Source: Ruegeria_C sp041537905
Lineage (GTDB): Bacteria; Pseudomonadota; Alphaproteobacteria; Rhodobacterales; Rhodobacteraceae
Assembly (NCBI RefSeq): GCF_041537905.1
Contig: NZ_JBGRUO010000022.1
Coordinates: 41,682-105,681 of the forward strand
DNA length: 64,000 nt
Direction of reading: 5' to 3'
Part shown: positions 52,300 through 60,350 of the stretch, piece after piece
Position numbering within the stretch: the stretch's first letter is position 1
Layout of the letters: each line of letters opens with the position of its first letter
Made by a program: the position numbers and the translations under genes
Notes under the pieces: model-generated
Database searches by the model: none
Seen by the model: only the letters and a program-made list of their open reading frames with translations
Told to the model about the DNA's origin: nothing

Positions 52300-53091
52300 A
52301 TGACATCCGTTGACCAGACCGATCTTGATGTTGCAAACCGCGCCGCAGATGCAGCGCGGTCTGCGATTTTGCCTCATTTCCGTAACGCTCAGCTGGATAC
52401 CGACAACAAGCTTGTTGACGGGTTCGATCCGGTCACGATCGCGGATCGCGCCGCCGAACAGGCCATGCGCGCTGTTCTGGCAGAACACCGGCCCGATGAC
52501 GGGATTCTGGGGGAGGAGTTCGGCGAGACGCCCGGCTCAAGCGGGCGAGTCTGGGTGCTGGACCCGATCGACGGCACCCGCGGCTTTATCAGCGGAACGC
52601 CCACATGGGGCGTTCTGATCGCGCTGTCAGATGCGCAGGGTCCGTTTCTGGGCGTCATTGACCAGCCTTATATCGGCGAGCGGTTCTCGGGCGACCGGGA
52701 TCACGCGCAACTTGTCGGACCACTTGGCACAAGCAACCTGCGCACGAGATCAACAGCAGAGCTGTCTGACGCAGTGCTCTTCACCACCTTTCCCGAAGTG
52801 GGCACCGAAGAAGAAGGCCGCGCCTTTCACGCCGTATCAGCCCAGGTCAAGCTGACCCGCTACGGGATGGATTGTTACGCCTATGCGCTGCTGGCGGCCG
52901 GGCAGGTGGATCTGGTGATCGAAGCCAGCCTGAACCCCTATGACATTCAGGCCCCCATCGCTGTGATCCAGGCGGCGGGCGGCGTGGTCACCGATTGGCA
53001 GGGCGGCCCAGCCCATGACGGCGGGCGCGTGCTGGCGGCGGCCAATACGCAGATCCACGCGAAGGCGCTGGAAATCCTGCGCCGCACTTGA
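52300..53091 (+). CDS. hisN: Histidinol-phosphatase, inositol-monophosphatase type
   Basis: This 263-residue phosphatase has the family metal motifs GEE (71-73) and DPIDGTRGF (88-96), and a second Asp in NPYDIQAPIAVIQAAGG. The start and the GFDPVTIADRAAEQ segment match alphaproteobacterial HisN, which removes phosphate from L-histidinol phosphate in histidine synthesis. A general inositol-phosphatase role is the alternative. The XRE gene is immediately upstream, an arrangement I believe common in this lineage. Confidence 0.87.
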   Translation: MTSVDQTDLDVANRAADAARSAILPHFRNAQLDTDNKLVDGFDPVTIADRAAEQAMRAVLAEHRPDDGILGEEFGETPGSSGRVWVLDPIDGTRGFISGTPTWGVLIALSDAQGPFLGVIDQPYIGERFSGDRDHAQLVGPLGTSNLRTRSTAELSDAVLFTTFPEVGTEEEGRAFHAVSAQVKLTRYGMDCYAYALLAAGQVDLVIEASLNPYDIQAPIAVIQAAGGVVTDWQGGPAHDGGRVLAAANTQIHAKALEILRRT

Positions 53092-53194
53092 CCCGCGCAA
53101 CGGGCTCTCGCTAGGTTGGGATCAGGCCGGTTCTTGACCCGTTTTCCGTCGGCCTCTCACACTCTGATGAAGCGGGCGTAGACGGAGTGTGGAC

Positions 53195-54541
53195 ATGAAA
53201 GAAATCCTGATACGCGGGGCTGATACCCTTCTGACGATGGACGACACAAGGCGCGTGCTGAGCGGTGCCGATCTGAGGGTGCGGGACGGGACGATTGCCG
53301 AGATCGGCGAAGGGCTTCATAGCGAGGGCGAAATCATCGAGGCGCGGGGCTGTGTTGTTACCCCCGGCCTGATCAACACCCATCACCATCTCTACCAGAC
53401 CCTGACCCGCGCGGTCCCCGGCGCGGAAGACGCGCTGCTGTTTGGCTGGCTGCGCAGGCTTTATCCGATCTGGGCAGAGTTCGGCCCGGAAGAGGTTCAT
53501 GTTTCGGCACAAGTTGGACTGGCGGAACTGGCGCTCTCTGGCTGCACGCTGTCTTCCGATCACCTCTACGTCTTTCCCAACGGCGCGCGGCTGGAGGACA
53601 CGATCGCCGCCGCCGCCGAGATCGGCCTGCGATTCCACCCTACGCGCGGGGCGATGAGCATCGGCGAAAGCGATGGTGGCCTGCCACCCGACAGTCTGGT
53701 CGAACGGGAGGCGCGCATTCTGGAGGATTCAATTCGGGTGATCGATGCGTTCCATGATCCCGCTGAGGGATCGATGTGCCGGGTCGGGCTGGCGCCCTGT
53801 TCGCCCTTCTCGGTCAGCCGCGATCTGATGCGCGAGGCGGCGCTGCTGGCGCGCGACAAGAGGGTGATGCTGCACACTCATCTGGCCGAAAACGATGAGG
53901 ATGTGGCTTATTCGCTGGAAAATTTCGGCTGCCGCCCCGGCCAATATGCCGAGGATCTGGGATGGACCGGGGATGATGTCTGGCACGCCCATTGCGTGAA
54001 GCTTGACGGTCAGGAAATCGCGCTGTTTGCCGGATCAAGAACCGGTGTGGCCCATTGCCCCTGTTCCAATTGTCGGTTGGGCAGCGGCATCGCGCCAGTG
54101 CGCGGGATGCGGGATGCGGGCGTGCCGGTGGCGCTGGGTGTGGATGGGTCGGCCAGCAACGATACCGGGAATTTGATGGCTGAAGCGCGGCAGGCGATGT
54201 TGTTGCAGCGGGTCAGTCAGGGGGCCGATGCGATGTCATCTTATGAAGCGCTGGAGATCGCCACGCGGGGCGGGGCCGAGGTGCTGAACCGGCCCGATTG
54301 CGGGCAGTTGGCCATCGGCAAGCGGGCGGATATCGCGATCTGGGATGTGTCCGGCGTAGAAAGCGCAGGCAGTTGGGACAAGGCGGCGCTGCTTCTGGCG
54401 GGACCCACGCAGGTCAAACACCTGTTCGTTGAGGGGCGCCAGATCGTGCGCGACGGGCAGGTGGTGACATTGGATCTGCCCAAGGTGATCGAGCAGCAGA
54501 ACCAGTTGGCGCAGAACTTGCGAGCGCGACTGCCGGGCTGA
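53195..54541 (+). CDS. 8-oxoguanine deaminase (amidohydrolase)
   Basis: This 448-residue amidohydrolase has the metal-binding NTHHHLYQT near 61-69, further ligands in HTHLAENDED and WHAHC, and the late Asp in LGVDGSASNDTGNL. The last segment together with HCPCSNCRLGSGIAP resembles the 8-oxoguanine deaminase subgroup of guanine deaminases. It would convert 8-oxoguanine or a related oxidised purine or triazine to its oxo product. GGAG lies seven bases before ATG 53195. It converges, nine bases apart, with guanine deaminase. Confidence 0.85.
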   Translation: MKEILIRGADTLLTMDDTRRVLSGADLRVRDGTIAEIGEGLHSEGEIIEARGCVVTPGLINTHHHLYQTLTRAVPGAEDALLFGWLRRLYPIWAEFGPEEVHVSAQVGLAELALSGCTLSSDHLYVFPNGARLEDTIAAAAEIGLRFHPTRGAMSIGESDGGLPPDSLVEREARILEDSIRVIDAFHDPAEGSMCRVGLAPCSPFSVSRDLMREAALLARDKRVMLHTHLAENDEDVAYSLENFGCRPGQYAEDLGWTGDDVWHAHCVKLDGQEIALFAGSRTGVAHCPCSNCRLGSGIAPVRGMRDAGVPVALGVDGSASNDTGNLMAEARQAMLLQRVSQGADAMSSYEALEIATRGGAEVLNRPDCGQLAIGKRADIAIWDVSGVESAGSWDKAALLLAGPTQVKHLFVEGRQIVRDGQVVTLDLPKVIEQQNQLAQNLRARLPG

Positions 54542-54550
54542 GCGCTTGGC

Positions 54551-55849
54551 TCAACCCATCTGATGGGTCACTTTGCGGCCGCCGATCCAGACCTCGGCAA
54601 TCGCGCGGTCATCGCCTTTCATAATGGTGGGGAACACGGCCTCCCAAACGTGGTCGGCCTCAACATGGCGCTGGGCGATGGCGGGGGTCGAGGCGAGATC
54701 GAGCACGATCAGATCCGCCTCCATCCCCGGTGCAAGATTGCCGATCCGGTCGTCCATCCGCAGGCTGCGCGCCGAACCAACGGTTGCCAGCCACAACAAC
54801 TGCGCCGGATGCAGGGCCGCGCCGCGCAATTGCCCGATCTCATAGGCCGCTGCCATCGTGCGCAGCATCGAGAAACTAGACCCGCCGCCAGTATCGGTGG
54901 CCAGCCCGATACGCTGGCCTTCCGCCATCAGCCCGGCCATGTCGAACAGGCCAGAACCGATGAACGTGTTCGAGGTCGGGCAATGGATCAGCGCCGCGTC
55001 ATGTTCGCGCAGCCGGTCACGTTCGCGCGGTTCCAGGTGGATGGCGTGGCCATAAAGCCCGCCTGCGCCCAGCAGCCCATGCGCCTCATAGGTATCGAGA
55101 TAATCGCGGGCATCGGGAAACAGCGACCGGACCCATTCGATCTCGTCGGTCTGTTCGCTCAGATGGGTCTGCATCAGGCAGTCAGGGTGTTCGGCCCAGA
55201 GCGCGCCCATCGCCTCAAGCTGGTCGGGGGTCGAGGTTGGCGAAAAGCGCGGGGTGATCGCGTAAGATATCCGGTCGGTGCCGTGCCATTTCTCCAGCAG
55301 CGCCTTGGATTGGTCATAGGCGCTGCGGGCGGTGTCGCGTAGCCCGTCGGGCGCGTTGCGGTCCATGCAGGTCTTGCCGGCCACAACCCGTTGGCCCCGC
55401 GCCTTGGCGGCCAGAAAGAAGGCATCGACGCTTTCGGGATGGATGGTGCAGAAGCTGCACATTGTGGTGGTGCCATGGGCAGCGGTGATATCGAGATAGC
55501 GCGTCGCGATCTCCATCGCGTAATCGGGCGACCCGAACCTCATCTCTTCGGGGAAGGTATAGAGGTTCAGCCAGTCGATCAGCCGCTTGCCCCAACTGGC
55601 GATCATCGCGGTCTGCGGGTAATGCACATGGGCGTCGACAAACCCCGCCAGGATCAGCTTTTCACCATGATCGGTGACGCTGGCCTGCGGGTAGGCGGCC
55701 GTCAGATTGTCCGCCGTGCCGATAGCGGCGATCTTGCCATCGCTCAGCGCCACCGCCTCATGCAGGGCGACGGCCTCTTCGGGAACCCCCTCGAACGGAG
55801 ATCCGGTGAAGGACAAAACCAGCCCTTTCAGGATCGTTTCCTGCGTCAT
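54551..55849 (-). CDS. guaD: Guanine deaminase
   Basis: This 432-residue amidohydrolase converts guanine to xanthine and ammonia. It has DAHVHYPQ (His74, His76), the family segment TTMCSFCTIHPESVDAFF, THLSEQTDEI, and HCPTSNTFIGSGLF. ATG 55849 has AGGAA just upstream; an in-frame GTG four codons earlier overlaps that site. With the neighbouring 8-oxoguanine deaminase it forms a purine-salvage pair, though the two genes converge and so are transcribed separately. Confidence 0.92.
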   Translation of the reverse strand: MTQETILKGLVLSFTGSPFEGVPEEAVALHEAVALSDGKIAAIGTADNLTAAYPQASVTDHGEKLILAGFVDAHVHYPQTAMIASWGKRLIDWLNLYTFPEEMRFGSPDYAMEIATRYLDITAAHGTTTMCSFCTIHPESVDAFFLAAKARGQRVVAGKTCMDRNAPDGLRDTARSAYDQSKALLEKWHGTDRISYAITPRFSPTSTPDQLEAMGALWAEHPDCLMQTHLSEQTDEIEWVRSLFPDARDYLDTYEAHGLLGAGGLYGHAIHLEPRERDRLREHDAALIHCPTSNTFIGSGLFDMAGLMAEGQRIGLATDTGGGSSFSMLRTMAAAYEIGQLRGAALHPAQLLWLATVGSARSLRMDDRIGNLAPGMEADLIVLDLASTPAIAQRHVEADHVWEAVFPTIMKGDDRAIAEVWIGGRKVTHQMG

Positions 55850-55984
55850 TTCATTCCTCACTTCGTGCCATCTGTGCCCCGACAGAGAATAGGCGCGCGC
55901 GAATTTTTGGTAAATCGCGCCATTCTCATTGTTTTCCCATAGATGCTTCTTCTATTTTGCCCCCAATCAAGAAGAGGGCAGCGC

Positions 55985-57379
55985 ATGACCACGGACGACA
56001 TTTCACCCGATTCCGACTGGCAGCGCGATGACGAGTCCTACGAATTGGATCGCAAGCTGGTCTCTGCCATCCTTTATGCCGTTGACGTGCAGGATCGCGA
56101 CAAGCTCATCGAGTTGATGGAGCCGCTGCACCCCGCCGACATCGCCGACCTTCTGGAACAGATCAACGCCCATGACCGGGCGCGCCTGATCCGGCTCTAT
56201 GACAAGGAATTCGACGGCGACATCCTGTCCGAGCTGGATGATTCGGTGCGCGAAGAGGTCATCAACGTCCTGCATCCGCATGTTCTGGCCGAGGCCGTGC
56301 GAGAGCTGGAAAGCGATGATGTGGTCGATCTGGTCGAGGACCTGGAAGAGCCGCAGCAGGAACAGATTCTCGACGCGCTGGAGGATGCCGACCGGGTAGC
56401 GGTCGAACAGGCGCTGAACTATCCCGAAAACTCCGCCGGGCGGTTGATGCAGCGCGAGGTGGTGATGGCACCCGAACATTGGACTGTCGGGCAGGCCATT
56501 GATCATATGCGCAGCTCCGAGGCGCTGCCCGAGCAGTTTTATCATGTCGTTCTGGTCGATCCGCGGTTGCGGCCCATTGGCAATGTGGCGCTGGGCAAGC
56601 TGATGGGCGCCAAACGCGAGGTGCCGCTGACCGATCTCGCAGAAGAAGAGTTCCAGACCATTCCCGTCGATCAGGACGAAGAGGATGTGGCCTATGCCTT
56701 CAACCAGTATCACCTGATTTCGGCCCCGGTGGTCGATGGTGATGGCAGGCTGGTCGGTGTGATCACTATCGACGACGCGATGATCGTTCTGGATGAGGAA
56801 CATGAAGAGGATATTCTGCGCCTCGCCGGGGTCAGCGACGAAAGCTCGCTGTCCGACAGCGTTGCAGCGACCAGCCGCCGCCGTCTGCCGTGGCTTGCGG
56901 TGAACATGTGCGCCGCGATCTGCGCATCTCTGGTGATCTCGCAATTCGAGGAAACCATTGCCGAACTGGTGGCGCTGGCCATTCTGATGCCTATTGTCGC
57001 CTCGATGGGCGGCAATGCCGGGACCCAGTCGCTAACCGTTGCGGTACGGGCGCTGGCGACCAAGGACCTGACCGGGGCAAATGTCTGGCGGGTGATCCGG
57101 CGCGAGGTAACAGTAGGTCTGCTGAACGGTATGTGTTTTGCCATCGTGCTGGGCGTGGTCGGGATGACGTGGTTCGCCTCGCCGTTGTTAGGCCTGGTGA
57201 TTGGCACCGCGCTGATCATCAACATGGTGGTGGCGGGGCTTGCAGGTACCGCAGCACCCGTTCTGCTGGACCGGATGGGGGTTGACCCGGCTTTGGCCTC
57301 GGGAACCTTTGTGACGACAACCACCGATGTGATGGGGTTCTTCACCTTCCTCGGACTGGCCTCGGTGATCCTGCTATGA
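55985..57379 (+). CDS. mgtE: Magnesium transporter MgtE
   Basis: This 464-residue channel has the N-domain of helical repeats (about 25-130, LMEPLHPADIADLLEQI), a CBS pair (about 135-270) and five membrane helices (about 290-460) with PIVASMGGNAGTQSLT, the pore segment. Magnesium bound to the N and CBS domains closes the channel. GAGGG precedes ATG 55985. Its stop overlaps the next gene in ATGA. Confidence 0.95.
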   Translation: MTTDDISPDSDWQRDDESYELDRKLVSAILYAVDVQDRDKLIELMEPLHPADIADLLEQINAHDRARLIRLYDKEFDGDILSELDDSVREEVINVLHPHVLAEAVRELESDDVVDLVEDLEEPQQEQILDALEDADRVAVEQALNYPENSAGRLMQREVVMAPEHWTVGQAIDHMRSSEALPEQFYHVVLVDPRLRPIGNVALGKLMGAKREVPLTDLAEEEFQTIPVDQDEEDVAYAFNQYHLISAPVVDGDGRLVGVITIDDAMIVLDEEHEEDILRLAGVSDESSLSDSVAATSRRRLPWLAVNMCAAICASLVISQFEETIAELVALAILMPIVASMGGNAGTQSLTVAVRALATKDLTGANVWRVIRREVTVGLLNGMCFAIVLGVVGMTWFASPLLGLVIGTALIINMVVAGLAGTAAPVLLDRMGVDPALASGTFVTTTTDVMGFFTFLGLASVILL

Positions 57380-57936
57380 GTGATTTGACCGAGATAAAGT
57401 CCGCGGCCCGCAAGGCCGGTTTCGCCCGCCGCAAAGCGGCGTACGAGGCCCGCCCGCCGGGCGCTGCCGGGCGCTTGTCGGAGGTGCTGGCAGGCTATCG
57501 CGGCGTACCGCTGTCGGGCTATATGCCGATCCGGACCGAGATCGACCCGTTACCCGCCATGGCTGAAGCCGCCGCGCATGGGCCGGTCGGCGTTCCGGTC
57601 ATTCAAGCGGCCAATGAGGCACTGCGCTTTTCACGCTGGGTCCCCGACGGACCGTTACGCGATGGGCCGTTCGGGGCCAAGGTCCCGTTGGAGGATGACT
57701 ATTTCGACCCCGAAATCCTGATCGTGCCTTTGGTTGCTTTCGACGCAAAAGGCGGGCGGCTGGGCTATGGCGGCGGTTTCTATGACCGCACGCTTGAGGG
57801 CCTGCGCGCCAAGCGTGGGACACTGGCCATCGGCTTTGCCTTCGACGCGCAAGAGGCCGAAAATCTGCCGCTGGAACCCACAGATCAGCCGCTGGACATG
57901 CTGGTCACCGAAAGCCGGGTGCTGAGCTTTCGCTGA
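57376..57936 (+). CDS. 5-formyltetrahydrofolate cyclo-ligase
   Basis: This 186-residue enzyme (MTHFS, YgfA family) uses ATP to convert 5-formyl-THF to 5,10-methenyl-THF. The signature GYGGGFYDR is at 130-138 and the N-terminus has basic ARKAGFARRKAAY. It is translationally coupled to mgtE. In many genomes it follows ssrS (6S RNA) or zapA; neither is here. Confidence 0.93.
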   Translation: MSDLTEIKSAARKAGFARRKAAYEARPPGAAGRLSEVLAGYRGVPLSGYMPIRTEIDPLPAMAEAAAHGPVGVPVIQAANEALRFSRWVPDGPLRDGPFGAKVPLEDDYFDPEILIVPLVAFDAKGGRLGYGGGFYDRTLEGLRAKRGTLAIGFAFDAQEAENLPLEPTDQPLDMLVTESRVLSFR

Positions 57937-57941
57937 GCCAC

Positions 57942-58169
57942 TCAGCCGGGGTTGTTCTCGCGGAAGTACTCCCAGGCATCCACCTCGGTGCCATCGGGCA
58001 GGGTGCAGATGCCGGTCTGGCCTGCCTCGCCATCGCGGATTTCATATTTTGCACCGCTGTCGATGCAATAGGTGGCCGCCGGGTTGGCCAGTTGCGGCTT
58101 TGTCTGAGGGGCCGGGTCACAGGCGGCCAGTGTGGTCAGGCCAAGAGGGATCAGCAGGAAACGGGTCAT
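57942..58169 (-). CDS. Small DUF333-type lipoprotein
   Basis: This 75-residue protein has a lipoprotein signal with lipobox LAAC (Cys17), then NPAATYCIDSGAKYEIRDGEAGQTGICTLPDG, the DUF333 pattern (about 29-60), with two cysteines that could pair. Function is unknown. It converges with the cyclo-ligase gene five bases away. GTTCCCGC upstream lacks a clear ribosome-binding site. Confidence 0.8.
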   Translation of the reverse strand: MTRFLLIPLGLTTLAACDPAPQTKPQLANPAATYCIDSGAKYEIRDGEAGQTGICTLPDGTEVDAWEYFRENNPG

Positions 58170-58250
58170 GCGGGAACTCCGATCGGTCGCAGGGTACCCG
58201 TTTACCTTAAGCGCTTGCGCTCGGGATGCGCCACACTTAGGACCAAACCT

Positions 58251-59063
58251 ATGAAGACACTTTTCCTTGGCGATGTGATGGGCCGCGCGGGCCGGGCGGC
58301 GGTGCAGACGCATCTGCCGCGCCTGCGCGAAGAGTGGAAGCTGGACTTCGTCGTGGTCAACGGTGAGAACGCCTCGAACGGCATGGGGCTGACCGGTGAC
58401 CACGCCAAGCTGCTGCTGGAGGCTGGCGCCGATTGCGTGACACTGGGCGATCATGCCTTTGATCAGCGCGACATGCAGCAATTCATCGAGCGTGAGCCGC
58501 GGGTGATCCGACCATTGAACTTCGCCAAAAGCGCGCCGGGGCGCGGCTATCGCCTGTTTGACGCGCCGGGCGGACGCAAGGTTCTGGTGGCACAGGTGCT
58601 GGGGCAGGTCTTTATGAAACGCCCCTTCGACGATCCGTTTTCGGCGATCGAGCCTGTGCTCAAATCCCATCCGCGCGGCGGGCTGGCTCAGGCGGTGATC
58701 GTCGATATGCATTGCGAGGCGACCTCGGAGAAGATGGCGATGGGTCATTTCTGCGACGGGCGCGCCAGCCTTGTCGTCGGCACCCACACTCATATCCCTA
58801 CGGCCGATGCGCAGGTTCTGCCCGGCGGCACCGGGTATTTGAGCGATGCGGGTATGTGCGGCGATTATGATTCCGTGATCGGCATGGAGAAGACCGAGCC
58901 GATGCGCCGTTTTCTCACCGGCATGCCAAAGGCGCGTTTTACGCCTGCGACCGGAGAGGCGACGCTTTCGGGAATCTACCTGGAAAGTGAGGACCGCAGC
59001 GGCGCGGCGCAAAAGGTCCGCATGGTGCGGATCGGGGGCTGTCTGGAGCAGGCGGCACCCTGA
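58251..59063 (+). CDS. YmdB/TIGR00282-type metallophosphoesterase
   Basis: This 270-residue protein begins MKTLFLGDVMGRAGR and has NGENASNGMG, TLGDHAFDQ, DMHCEATSEK and GTHTHIPTADAQ, the ordered metal ligands of the family. Bacillus YmdB hydrolyses 2',3'-cyclic nucleotides and affects biofilm development. AGGA precedes ATG 58251. It is divergent from the DUF333 gene. Confidence 0.93.
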   Translation: MKTLFLGDVMGRAGRAAVQTHLPRLREEWKLDFVVVNGENASNGMGLTGDHAKLLLEAGADCVTLGDHAFDQRDMQQFIEREPRVIRPLNFAKSAPGRGYRLFDAPGGRKVLVAQVLGQVFMKRPFDDPFSAIEPVLKSHPRGGLAQAVIVDMHCEATSEKMAMGHFCDGRASLVVGTHTHIPTADAQVLPGGTGYLSDAGMCGDYDSVIGMEKTEPMRRFLTGMPKARFTPATGEATLSGIYLESEDRSGAAQKVRMVRIGGCLEQAAP

Positions 59064-59071
59064 CCTCTCGC

Positions 59072-60004
59072 TCAGGTGTCGATGATCTGCCGGATATGCG
59101 CCACCGCGCGCTCCAACCTGCGGCTTTTACCCGGCAGACGTGACCGTGCGGCGTGATGCAGCGCGATGGCGGTCGAGAACGCTGCCGTTAGGTCGGCCTG
59201 ACACCGGCTGTCGCGCGCGGCTTGCTGATAGCCCTCAAAAACCTGCCGGAAATTCCGCTCCCCGTGAAAATAAAGCACCGAGCCCAGATCCCAATGTGGG
59301 TCCAGCAGCGTGGCGTCCCCGAAATCGAGCAAGCCGACAAACTGGTCGCCGTCGCAGATCAACTGCCGCTCATGCAGGTCGCTATGGCATATCACCGGCG
59401 CGCGCTTCGCGATTTGCGCGGATACCTTTTGCAGCAATGCTCGCGTGTCGGTCTCGATCTCCGGTGCTGCTGCAAAGGCGGGGTGAGAGACGTCCTGCGC
59501 CCAAGTTTCCGGCAAAGGGTGGTCAAAGCGCTGCAAGACGCCTGCAACAGGATCGGACGTTGCCCCATGGATACAAGCCCCGTCGACATAGGCGGGGCGC
59601 CCGAAGCCACGCACCGGAATCTGATGCAGCGCTGCCAAAGTCTCGCCCAAGGCCCGGCAGGCCGGTGCGGGGAGTTTGCCACGCGGGGGATGGCGGCCAA
59701 CCAGCAGGGGCTCAAGCGTCCAGGGGCGGCCCTGCCAGAGCATGCCCACCTCGTCCGAGGACAGCACCGGATAGGAAACCCGCCCGCCACGGTCGCTGAT
59801 CGATTTGCGCAGAAACCGGTCGATAGGGCCATTCAGCGTGCGGGCCGGGCTGTCGATGATCCGTAGCGCATAGGCGCGCTGGTCAGACCATATTTCCCAA
59901 ACCCGACTGGTCGCGCCTTGGGCCAGAAACCCGGTATGGCGCAGCGTTTCGCCAAGATGGCCCAGCGTTTCAGTCGCAAAACCCTCGAAACTGTGGTGAT
60001 CCAT
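59072..60004 (-). CDS. Aminoglycoside-phosphotransferase-like kinase
   Basis: This 310-residue protein of the APH/choline kinase fold has the catalytic loop HSDLHERQL (207-215) and the magnesium motif DFGD (227-230). The N-terminal lobe is short. Such proteins phosphorylate small hydroxyl substrates (homoserine, fructosamine, choline, sugars), and a role in antibiotic resistance is not implied. ATG 60004 with GGAGGGGG upstream is preferred; ATG 60028 is an alternative. Confidence 0.83.
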   Translation of the reverse strand: MDHHSFEGFATETLGHLGETLRHTGFLAQGATSRVWEIWSDQRAYALRIIDSPARTLNGPIDRFLRKSISDRGGRVSYPVLSSDEVGMLWQGRPWTLEPLLVGRHPPRGKLPAPACRALGETLAALHQIPVRGFGRPAYVDGACIHGATSDPVAGVLQRFDHPLPETWAQDVSHPAFAAAPEIETDTRALLQKVSAQIAKRAPVICHSDLHERQLICDGDQFVGLLDFGDATLLDPHWDLGSVLYFHGERNFRQVFEGYQQAARDSRCQADLTAAFSTAIALHHAARSRLPGKSRRLERAVAHIRQIIDT

Positions 60005-60165
60005 GCCCCCTCCGAACCCGCGACCCATGATTGGGGCGGAGGAGTGCGATGGCAATGCCCAGGCCAGGGTGGCAGGCGAAATGCTGGCCGAAAACCCGAA
60101 AACTCTGACCGAAACGGCCGGTGCGGATAGGGACCGATATCCCATATCACTAACAGGACCGGGAA

Positions 60166-60328
60166 GGTGAGGATGCTGAAGGGGTCAGTCTCACCGGGCC
60201 GGATGGCTGCAGGGAAACCGCGCTGTCTGGCCCCCGGTCACCCACCACTCACGGCGGTAGGTGCAGGTCGGGCTTGCCCCGGCCTGCACAATGCGGGAAA
60301 CTGCCTCCCGGCACATCTTCGGGCCGGG
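60166..60328 (+). ncRNA. Structured 5' leader of the SLC13 transporter gene (riboswitch candidate)
   Basis: The 346-base gap between the kinase and SLC13 genes holds consecutive helices. They are GGTGAG/CTCACC (60166-60171 with 60190-60195) with an inner CTGA/TCAG; CCGGG/CCCGG (60194-60198 with 60233-60237) enclosing a branched region; and a 12 bp hairpin 60261-60272 with 60278-60289. A 3' part can pair either as GGGA/TCCC (60295-60298 with 60306-60309) or as CCCGG/CCGGG (60307-60311 with 60324-60328). The last two are mutually exclusive and close to the start codon. I do not recognise a known class. Confidence 0.45.
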
Positions 60329-60350
60329 TTACGGGCAACGATCTGACTCC

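Noticed and set aside
59072..60004. Aminoglycoside-resistance kinase
   Set aside because: The APH fold is shared by many metabolic kinases and nothing points to a drug substrate.
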